Shown here: in pieces, positions 25,501 through 32,022 of the stretch
Position numbering within the stretch: position 1 is the stretch's first letter
Layout of the letters: every line of letters starts with the position of its first letter
DNA from: Saccharopolyspora soli
GTDB lineage: Bacteria > Actinomycetota > Actinomycetes > Mycobacteriales > Pseudonocardiaceae
Length of the DNA: 64,000 nucleotides
Direction of reading: 5' to 3'
NCBI RefSeq assembly: GCF_022678645.1
Contig: NZ_JALBWV010000002.1
Coordinates: 124,001-188,000 of the forward strand
The notes under the pieces: generated by a model
What the model was told of the DNA's origin: nothing
Database searches by the model: none
What the model saw: the letters and a program-made list of their open reading frames with translations, nothing else
Position numbers and translations under genes: made by a program

Positions 25501-27525
25501 GGCTACGACCACAAGGCGATGGGTATCACCGCGAAGGGCGCGTGGGAGAGCGTCAAGCGGCACTTCCGCGAACTCGACGTGGACACCCAGACCCAGGACT
25601 TCACGGTGGTCGGCATCGGTGACATGGCCGGGGACGTCTTCGGCAACGGCATGCTGCTGTCCGAGCACATCAAGCTGGTGGCCGCGTTCAACCACATGCA
25701 CGTGTTCATCGACCCCGACCCGGACCCGGCGGTGTCCTTCGCCGAGCGCCGCAGGCTGTTCGAACTGCCGCGCTCGACCTGGGACGACTACGACCGCGGC
25801 AAGATCAGCGCGGGCGGCGGCGTGTGGTCCCGCTCGCTGAAGTCCATCCCGCTGAACCCGCAGATCCGGCAGGCGCTGGGCATCGACGAGTCGGTGCAGC
25901 ACCTCGCCCCGGCCGAGTTGGTCAAGCAGATCGTGCTGGCGCCTGCGGACCTGCTGTGGAACGGGGGTATCGGCACCTACGTCAAGGCCACCAGCGAGAC
26001 GCACGCCGAGGTGGGCGACAAGGCCAACGACGCGGTCCGGGTCAATGGTGCGGACCTGCGGGTGAAGGTCGTCGGCGAGGGCGGCAACCTGGGCCTGACT
26101 TCGCTGGGGCGCATCGAGTTCGCCCGTGCTGGCGGCAAGGTCAACACCGACGCGCTGGACAACTCCGCCGGGGTGGACTGCTCCGACCACGAGGTCAACA
26201 TCAAGATCCTGCTCGACCACCTGGTCGCCGACGGCCGGTTGACCGGTGAGCAGCGCAACGAACTGCTCGCGGACATGACCGACGAGGTCGGCGAGCTGGT
26301 GCTGGCCGACAACCACCGGCAGAACGCGGTGCTCGGCATCTCGCGGGCGCACGCGGTCCCGATGCTGTCGGTGCACGCCCGCCAGGTCAGCGCGCTGGAG
26401 AAGAGCGCTGGCCTGGATCGCGAGCTGGAGGCGCTGCCGACGCCGAAGGAGTTCCGCGATCGGGAGAAGGCCGGTGAAGGGCTCAGCTCGCCGGAATTGG
26501 CGACCCTGCTGGCGCACGTCAAGTTGTCGCTGAAGCGCGATGTGCTCGACAGCGGCCTGCCGGACACCGAGGCGTTCAGCAGTCGGCTCCCGGAGTACTT
26601 CCCGAAGCCGCTGCGGGAACGCTACGGCGACGCGATCGCCGCGCACCCGCTGCGCCGGGAGATCATCACCACCCTGCTGGTCAACGAGATGGTCGACGGC
26701 GCGGGCATCTCCTACGCCTACCGGCTGTCCGAGGAGATCAGCGCCTCGACGACCGACGCGGTGCGGGCCTTCGCCGTGGTGACCAACGTGTACGACCTGC
26801 ACGACCTGTGGCAGCAGATCGACGCGCTGGGTGGTTTGGTGCCGAGTTCGGTGGCCGATGAGCTGGTGCTGGAAAGCCGCCGCCTGCTGGACCGGGCAGC
26901 GCGCTGGATGCTGACGAACCGGCCGCAGCCGCTGGCGATCGGCGCCGAGATCAGCCGCTTCCGCCCGGTGGTCGCGGAACTCTCCGCCTCGGTCCGCGGT
27001 TTGCTGCGCGGCCGGGCGGCGGAGGGCGCCACCGAGCAGATCGACCGCTGGGTGGCCGCCGGGGTCCCGGAGGAACTGGCGGTGCGCGTCGGGGTGCTGC
27101 TGGATTCCTTCGCGCTGCTGGACATCCGGGAGGTCGCCGAACTCGCGGAACGCGACGCCGGAGTGACCGCCGAGCGCAGTCCGCGGGAGAGCGCGGAGCT
27201 GTACTACACGCTCGCGGAGCACCTCGACGTGGAGCGGATGCTGCTGGCGGTCAACGAGTTGGAGCGCGGAAACCGGTGGCACTCGCTGGCCCGGTTGGCG
27301 CTGCGGGATGATTTCTACGCGACGCTGCGCGCGATCACCATCGACGTCCTGCGGACCAGCGATCCGGAGGACGACCCGGAGGAGAAGATCGCGCATTGGG
27401 AGTCGACCAACGAGTCGCGGTTGGCTCGGGCCAACTCGTCGCTGGAGCAGATCAAGAACTCCGGCCGACTGGACCTGGCCACCCTTTCGGTGGCGGCCCG
27501 CCAGCTGCGCAGCATGGTCCGGTGA
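22555..27525 (+). CDS. NAD-specific glutamate dehydrogenase, large (180-kDa) class
   Basis: 1656 aa from ATG 22555, a typical length for the large actinobacterial and proteobacterial class. The long N-terminal regulatory part (about 1-700) contains ACT-like segments such as [21 protein letters not shown] near 118-138. The catalytic core includes [20 protein letters not shown] near 865-885 with the catalytic Lys, and [21 protein letters not shown] near 1025-1045 in the nucleotide-binding half. The enzyme deaminates glutamate to 2-oxoglutarate and ammonium in the cytoplasm; in mycobacteria the same class is controlled by GarA (established knowledge). The small thioesterase and an unknown gene follow closely. 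No break in the frame is visible. Confidence 0.95.
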   Translation: [1656 protein letters not shown]

Positions 27526-27581
27526 ACGCCGGGTGGCTCGCGGACCGCGAGCCACCCGGACAGCAGAAAGGAAGCTCGCCA

Positions 27582-28007
27582 GTGGGCGCGTTCGTAGCCG
27601 AGGTGGCTCTGCGCTGGTCCGATATGGACGCGTTCGGCCACGTCAACCACGCCAAGACGATCACGCTGCTGGAGGAGGCGCGGGCCGAGCTGCTGTTCAC
27701 CGAAGCGGAGCGGCAGGGCCTGCTCGGCATGGCCGAGGGCATGGTGGTGGCGCGTGTCGTGGTCGACTACCACAGCCCGCTGCTGTACGCGGCGGGGTCG
27801 CTGCAGGTGCGCATGTCGGTGCGCGAGCTGAAGGCGGCGTCGTTCATCATCGACTACACCGCCTACGCGCAGGAAGCGGTGGCCACCGCGGAAACCCTGA
27901 TGGTGCCCTACGACCTGCGGGCCGGGCGGCCGCGGCGGCTGAACGCCGACGAGCGTGATTTCCTCGCGGAGTGGCAACTCGAACACTCGGAGCTCGGTCG
28001 TGTCTGA
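27582..28007 (+). CDS. Acyl-CoA thioesterase (4HBT/hotdog fold)
   Basis: 141 aa from GTG 27582, behind AAAGGAAG at seven bases; an upstream GTG overlapping the GDH stop lacks such a site. The hotdog-fold thioesterase motif is clear: VALRWSDMDAFGHVNHAKTI at residues 8-27, with the Asp and His of the catalytic motif, then LLEEARAELLF as the long helix, and a VVVDYHSPLLYAAG strand near 60-73. These enzymes hydrolyse acyl-CoA in the cytoplasm; the substrate is unknown. It overlaps the next gene by eight bases, so the two are coupled, and it lies 57 bp downstream of the GDH gene. Confidence 0.88.
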   Translation: MGAFVAEVALRWSDMDAFGHVNHAKTITLLEEARAELLFTEAERQGLLGMAEGMVVARVVVDYHSPLLYAAGSLQVRMSVRELKAASFIIDYTAYAQEAVATAETLMVPYDLRAGRPRRLNADERDFLAEWQLEHSELGRV

Positions 28008-28641
28008 ATTGCGGATGCCCGATCGGGTCGAGCGCGAAGACCTCGGTGCGTTCGTCGCCCGCGCGGTGCGGCTGGACGGCCAGGCGCTGGTGCGCCTGCG
28101 CAACCGACCGGGCGCGGGTCGGATCGACGTGTGGTCGGCGACGCCGTTCGACGCGTTGTGCACGCGGTCGGTCGAAGGCGAGGTGGAACCGGCCGATGTC
28201 ACGGTTTCCGGCAACGAGCTGCTGGCAACGCTGACCGTGGCGGGTGCGGATGTGATGGACCCCGGCCCGCCGCGAGACCTGATGTGGCGGTCCGAGCTAC
28301 CGCCGGTCGAGGGCTGGCGCCGGGTGGACGACCTACCGGCGAGGCTCGTCGGCGAGGTCGCGGAACGCGGCATCGACGTGGCCAAGGACAACGTCGGTCC
28401 AAAGGGGACGCCTCCGGCATCCTTGCTGGACCAGGAGGTCTTCACGGTCAGCGGCGCCGGTTACGAGGTGAAGGTCCCGCTGCGCTGCCTGTTCGTGCTG
28501 TCGGGCATGGGCTTCCTGGTCACCGAACCGGCGGAGTCCGAAATAGTCCGAGTGAGCGCCACGGACGCGTGGCTGCGCCTCGATTCCCGCTACGGAGCGG
28601 TAGTCCGCCGCCGCCACGCCCTACTGCCCCTGCTGGTCTGA
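28000..28641 (+). CDS. Conserved actinobacterial protein of unknown function
   Basis: 213 aa from GTG 28000, overlapping the thioesterase stop. There is no signal peptide or membrane segment. Composition is ordinary for the genome and the frame has clear coding bias. Segments such as SATPFDALCTRSVEGEVE near 46-63 and SSLLD-type turns suggest a compact alpha/beta protein, but I see no catalytic motif. The C-terminus RYGAVVRRRHALLPLLV is basic. It is the last gene before the long hairpin at 28656-28708. Coupling to a thioesterase suggests it may act with it, but that is only inference. Confidence 0.7.
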   Translation: MSELRMPDRVEREDLGAFVARAVRLDGQALVRLRNRPGAGRIDVWSATPFDALCTRSVEGEVEPADVTVSGNELLATLTVAGADVMDPGPPRDLMWRSELPPVEGWRRVDDLPARLVGEVAERGIDVAKDNVGPKGTPPASLLDQEVFTVSGAGYEVKVPLRCLFVLSGMGFLVTEPAESEIVRVSATDAWLRLDSRYGAVVRRRHALLPLLV

Positions 28642-28655
28642 CCCTGTTCGAGTGA

Positions 28656-28708
28656 GAGGTGAGGGGCACCCTTTACCAAGTAAGTGGGTAAAGGGTGCCC
28701 CTCACCTC
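28656..28708. terminator. 22-bp perfect hairpin between convergent genes
   Basis: Arms at 28656-28677 and 28687-28708 are exactly complementary with a nine-base loop; the core reads GAGGTGAGGGGCACCC. It separates convergent genes, so it should terminate both. The 47623-47675 hairpin has nearly the same arms, and 43994-44050 is a variant. Confidence 0.9.
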
Positions 28709-28751
28709 ATTCCCATCACGAAGTGCGGTTCGCTCCTGTGCTTTTCCGCAC

Positions 28752-29105
28752 TCAGGACGGGCGAGCGTCTTCCGCCAGTACGAGCGCCAGCAAGCCTGGG
28801 AACCGCGCGTCGAACTCCGCCCGCCGAAGCCGGTTGAACCGGCGTGGCCCCCGGTCCACCTGCTCCAGCAGGCCCGAGGCGCGCAGCACGGCGAAGTGGT
28901 GGCTGGCGGTGGCCTTGGACACCGGCAGGTCGAACGTGCCGCAGGCACGGGTGAAGTCGGGTTCGTCCGCGAGTTCGCGCAGGATCGAGCGGCGCACCGG
29001 ATCGGCGAGTGCGTCGAGCGCGTCCTGCAACGTCACCTCGGCCGGGTCGGCGTGGACCAGGCTCCGGCCACGGCGCGCGACTGCCTCGGCCATGTCGCCC
29101 TCCAA
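28752..29105 (-). CDS. ArsR-family helix-turn-helix regulator
   Basis: 117 aa. The winged helix-turn-helix is standard: LQDALDALADPVRRSILREL at residues 26-45, then VSKATASHHFAVLRASGLLEQ near 64-84, then a basic RGPRRFNRLRR wing. No CxC metal-binding motif is present in the recognition region, so it probably does not sense metal through the usual site; a single Cys (ACGTF) is near residue 55. It diverges from the SDR gene with 72 bp between starts. Direct repeats GTGTTCGA at 29112-29119 and 29140-29147 lie in that gap and could be its operator (inference). The start may instead be the Met four codons in. Confidence 0.88.
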   Translation of the reverse strand: MEGDMAEAVARRGRSLVHADPAEVTLQDALDALADPVRRSILRELADEPDFTRACGTFDLPVSKATASHHFAVLRASGLLEQVDRGPRRFNRLRRAEFDARFPGLLALVLAEDARPS

Positions 29106-29177
29106 CTCGACGTGTTCGACAACGATCGTACACTGACGAGTGTTCGAGTTTCATCTAACACAGGTTGGAGGCCAGTC

Positions 29178-30038
29178 GTGACGGCACATAGCGGCAGCCC
29201 GACTCCGGTAGCCGTGGTCACCGGTGCCAGCCGGGGAGCGGGCAAGGGCATCGCGATCGCGCTCGGGGAATCCGGCGCGACCGTCTATGTGACGGGACGC
29301 AGCCAGCAGTCGACCGACTCGCCGCACGGCGGGACGATCGCGGAGACGGCGGCGCTCATCGACGAAGCTGGCGGCAAGGGCATTCCCGTCGCGGTGGATC
29401 ACGGCGACGACGAAGCGGTGGCCGAGTTGTTCAACCAGGTGAGACGTGATCACGGTCGACTGGACATCCTGGTCAACAACGCCGCCAAGGTGAGCCCGCC
29501 GCTGCCCGGCGGCTTCTGGGAGAAGCCACTCGAAGCGGTAGACCTGATCGATGTCGGCCTGCGCTCGCACTACGTCGCCAGCTTCCACGCGGGACCGCTG
29601 CTGATCGCGAACGGTCGTGGCCTGATCGTGAACACCGGGCACTACGGATCGGTGGCCTACTTCCACGGACCTGCCTACGGGGCGCAGAAAGCGGGCGCCG
29701 ACAAGATGGCGGCTGATATGGCGAAGGAGCTGCGGCCGCACAACGTCGCGGCCGTCTCGATCTGGATGGGTGGCCTGGACACCGAGCGCGCCCGCGCATA
29801 CCTCGCCTCCCTGCCCCCCGAATCCAGATCAACGGACAAACGCGAATCCCCGGAGTTCACGGGCCGGGTAGTAGCGGCCCTCTACGCGGCGGACGATTTC
29901 ATGCACTATTCGGGCCGAGCCATGATCGGCGCCGAACTGGGCGCAAGGCTCGGTGTCACCGACATCGACGGCAGCGCACCGCTCTCGTTGCGGTACGACC
30001 TGGGCGGACCGCCAGAACTACATCCCACCCTGCGGTGA
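29178..30038 (+). CDS. Short-chain dehydrogenase/reductase (SDR)
   Basis: 286 aa from GTG 29178, behind GGAGG at six bases. The Rossmann fold begins VAVVTGASRGAGKGIAIAL at about residues 11-29 (TGxxxGxG). The NNA motif is in LDILVNNAAK near 95-104, and the catalytic YGAQK (YxxxK) is near 174-178, preceded by an N-TGHYGSVAY strand carrying the serine. The TGR after the second strand suggests NADP preference (inference). It is divergent from the ArsR-type repressor, which probably controls it. The substrate is unknown. A 14-bp palindrome follows the stop at about 100 bp. Confidence 0.92.
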   Translation: MTAHSGSPTPVAVVTGASRGAGKGIAIALGESGATVYVTGRSQQSTDSPHGGTIAETAALIDEAGGKGIPVAVDHGDDEAVAELFNQVRRDHGRLDILVNNAAKVSPPLPGGFWEKPLEAVDLIDVGLRSHYVASFHAGPLLIANGRGLIVNTGHYGSVAYFHGPAYGAQKAGADKMAADMAKELRPHNVAAVSIWMGGLDTERARAYLASLPPESRSTDKRESPEFTGRVVAALYAADDFMHYSGRAMIGAELGARLGVTDIDGSAPLSLRYDLGGPPELHPTLR

Positions 30039-30137
30039 CGCCGAAGGCTGCCGCGAAACGACGTAGGTGGTGTCCGGGCGCGGGGAGGGGGTTGCGCGCT
30101 CGGCCACCGGTTGGACCGAAGCGGGGTCGGGGAAGCA

Positions 30138-30151
30138 CCGCACCGGTGCGG
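30138..30151 (+). terminator. Small palindrome after the SDR gene
   Basis: CCGCACCGGTGCGG at 30138-30151 is a perfect palindrome about 100 bp past the stop. It could be part of a weak terminator; it has no U-tract. The surrounding 30039-30257 shows no gene. Confidence 0.3.
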
Positions 30152-30257
30152 CTTCAGGAATGCGCGCCTGAGTCCGGCCGGTCGGCTCGCGGAGGCGATG
30201 TCGACCGGATTTCTCTTGCAGTGCTTGGTGTTCGGTCTCGATCTGGGCGATCAGGCG

Positions 30258-30392
30258 CTAAACCGGGTAGTCGCCGTCAGCGACGCCGCTGTGCCGCGCC
30301 CGCAGTAAGCGCGAGAACACCATGGCGAAGATGAGCACGTTGATCAGGACGAGTGCTGCGACCTGGAACCAGAACAAGGTGAATCCCTCCAT
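30258..30392 (-). CDS. 44-aa single-pass membrane microprotein
   Basis: A short frame starts at ATG 30392 and ends in TAG at 30258. The peptide is MEGFTLFWFQVAALVLINVL then a hydrophobic IFAMVFSRLLRARHSG continuation, so residues 5-29 form one strong membrane helix, followed by a basic and then acidic tail. It lies 39 bp downstream of the small cysteine protein on the same strand and probably shares its transcript. The amphipathic order (short outside N-terminus, positive residues after the helix) fits an inner-membrane small protein. Function unknown; the weak ribosome site lowers certainty. Confidence 0.5.
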   Translation of the reverse strand: MEGFTLFWFQVAALVLINVLIFAMVFSRLLRARHSGVADGDYPV

Positions 30393-30431
30393 CCTGCCGA
30401 TTCGGCTTGGAGTGCTTGATGAATCGAGTCG

Positions 30432-30653
30432 TCATTGGCGGGCGGCGAGGACCCGCCAACACGCCATGCAGGTGTCCTCGCGGATCCAAGCGATCTCAGG
30501 TGCGATCCGCTGCAACTCGTCGGTGTCGACCTCAACCCCGCACAGGGCGTTGGCCACCAGGCCCGGCTCGGCATTCCGCGCCGCCGAATCGAAGGCGTGC
30601 CGACCCCCGGTAACGGGCTGCCACCGCCCGATTTTCGCGCCACCAGGCAACAT
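30432..30653 (-). CDS. Small zinc-finger-like protein of XRE/DUF397 clusters
   Basis: 73 aa, ATG at 30653 behind GGAAGGAG at five bases. The layout HAFDS-x-ALCG-x(n)-CMACWRVLAAR is seen in many small actinobacterial proteins beside XRE/DUF5753 and DUF397 genes. A Cys near residue 38 with a CxxC near 62-65 and a nearby His may bind zinc. It diverges from the XRE regulator at 30833, and its ribosome site adjoins the palindrome at 30668-30688. The family has no firm function; it may take part in the regulation or secondary-metabolism roles proposed for these clusters (inference). Confidence 0.7.
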   Translation of the reverse strand: MLPGGAKIGRWQPVTGGRHAFDSAARNAEPGLVANALCGVEVDTDELQRIAPEIAWIREDTCMACWRVLAARQ

Positions 30654-30667
30654 CCCAACTCCTTCCG

Positions 30668-30688
30668 CTGATCAACTACCTTGATCAG
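30668..30688. promoter_or_regulatory. Palindromic operator candidate CTGATCAA-N5-TTGATCAG
   Basis: Perfect 8-bp arms at 30668-30675 and 30681-30688 are separated by CTACC. The dyad is next to the ribosome site of the small zinc-finger gene and about 145 bp before the XRE gene. The intervening DNA is unusually AT-rich for this genome. It is a good candidate site for the XRE protein. Confidence 0.5.
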
Positions 30689-30832
30689 AGTGGTCACTGC
30701 AACGATAAAAATGCAATGGTCATTTTGCTAAAAATCAGAATGCAACCTGTTCGAGTGACAATCTGCGGAAAGCCTTTCGGGTTAGGGCTACAAGCGGCAG
30801 GGTGTCCGGTGTTGACGTGATGGAGGTAGCTC

Positions 30833-31690
30833 ATGGCGGTCCACGGTGGACCTACGGTTCGGCGACGTCGACTGGCCGCAGAGTTGCGGAGGCTTCGCGA
30901 AGTCGCCGGTGTCAGCTGGGAGAAGGCGATCGCTGAGCTCGATTTCTCCCGGTCCAAGCTCAGCCGGATCGAGACGGCCCGTTCCGGCGTCACCGTTAAC
31001 GACGTCCGGGCGATGTGCGGTCTTTACGGCGTGTCCGGTTCCGAGCTGGACGGCTTGCTTGAGTTGGCCAAACAGGCGAAGAAGAAAGGCTGGTGGCATC
31101 CGTACACCAAGGTCATGTCGGACTGGTTCGAGGTCTACATAGGACTCGAATCGGAGGCGGCGGCCGTCCAGAATTTCGAGATCGACCTCATTCCCGGCCT
31201 GCTCCAGACCGAGGAATACGCTCGAGCAATCATCCGGTCTTGGGCGCCGGACGAGCCAGATGACGACAACGAACAGCGCACGCAGCTCCGCAAGGCCCGA
31301 CAGTCTCGGTTGATCGATGAGGCGGAGCCGCTGAAGTTCTGGGCCATCATTTCGGAGGCTGCGATCAGCCAGCAGGTGGGTGGCGCGGACGTCATGCGAA
31401 ACCAGCTGAAGCACCTGGTTTCGGCATCGAAGCTCCCGAACGTGACCGTTCAGGTCCTGCCGTTCCGAGCCGGGGCGCACGCCTCCCTGGGCACTGGGTT
31501 TTCGATGCTGTCGTTCCCGGACCTGATCGACCCGGATGTGGTCTACCTGGAGTTCCTCACCGGAAGCCTCTATTTGGAGGAAGCGGAGGAAATCGAGCGG
31601 TATACGCTGAACTTCGACCACCTGAGGGCAACCGCGTTGGATCCACGAGACTCCACGAAGCTGCTCACCAAGGTGGCTCGCGAGATGTAG
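30833..31690 (+). CDS. XRE-family transcriptional regulator with DUF5753 domain
   Basis: 285 aa, ATG at 30833 behind GGAGG. The XRE helix-turn-helix is at residues 9-65 (RRRRLAAELRRLREVAGVSW, then LDFSRSKLSRIETARSGVT). DUF5753 follows at about 95-275: WFEVYIGLESEAAAVQNFEIDLIPGLLQTEEYARAII near 97-134, then LPFRAGAHASLGTGFSMLSF near 210-229, and VVYLEFLTGSLYLE near 239-252. These proteins are numerous in actinomycetes, where they control development or antibiotic pathways together with a small DUF397 partner. The DUF397 gene follows 21 bp later, as usual. Confidence 0.94.
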   Translation: MAVHGGPTVRRRRLAAELRRLREVAGVSWEKAIAELDFSRSKLSRIETARSGVTVNDVRAMCGLYGVSGSELDGLLELAKQAKKKGWWHPYTKVMSDWFEVYIGLESEAAAVQNFEIDLIPGLLQTEEYARAIIRSWAPDEPDDDNEQRTQLRKARQSRLIDEAEPLKFWAIISEAAISQQVGGADVMRNQLKHLVSASKLPNVTVQVLPFRAGAHASLGTGFSMLSFPDLIDPDVVYLEFLTGSLYLEEAEEIERYTLNFDHLRATALDPRDSTKLLTKVAREM

Positions 31691-31711
31691 CCGCATGCTG
31701 GGAGATCAACA

Positions 31712-31903
31712 GTGTTACCCGCGCAGACTCGGTGGCGTAAGAGCAGCTACAGCAATGGCGGTGGCAACTGCGTTGAGGTTGCGGTGGGGGTGCGCACTGG
31801 GGTTCGGGATGCGAAGGATCGGGCCGGGGGTGTGCTGGTCGTGTCGGCGTCCAGGTGGGGGAGCTTCGTCAAGTCGGTGAAGTCCGGCCGTTACGTCCGT
31901 TGA
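31712..31903 (+). CDS. DUF397 domain protein
   Basis: 63 aa from GTG 31712, with GGGAG upstream. The DUF397 pattern is complete: WRKSSYSNGGGNCVEVA, then VRDAKDR, then a short strand (GVLVVSASRWGSFVKSVKSG) ending in R. It is the usual partner of XRE/DUF5753 regulators, which it probably binds as an antagonist or effector. Separation of 21 bp from the regulator's stop implies one transcript. Confidence 0.93.
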   Translation: MLPAQTRWRKSSYSNGGGNCVEVAVGVRTGVRDAKDRAGGVLVVSASRWGSFVKSVKSGRYVR

Positions 31904-32022
31904 GTCTCGCGAGTAGTAATACTGGCTTTCAGTGCTTGTCCCTCGAAGTCATTCCGCGTGCCGCTTCGGGTGTGCCGCACTGGTGTCCGCGCGACCCTTT
32001 TGAGGACAACGCCTTATCGGAA

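Noticed and set aside
22588-27555. Very long minus-strand frame opposite NAD-glutamate dehydrogenase
   Set aside because: A high-GC shadow; the composition is His/Gln/Val-rich nonsense, while the plus strand has complete GDH motifs.
29112-29147. Direct repeats GTGTTCGA as a firm ArsR operator
   Set aside because: Two 8-bp copies 28 bp apart are suggestive, but ArsR sites are usually inverted repeats; kept only as a remark under the regulator.
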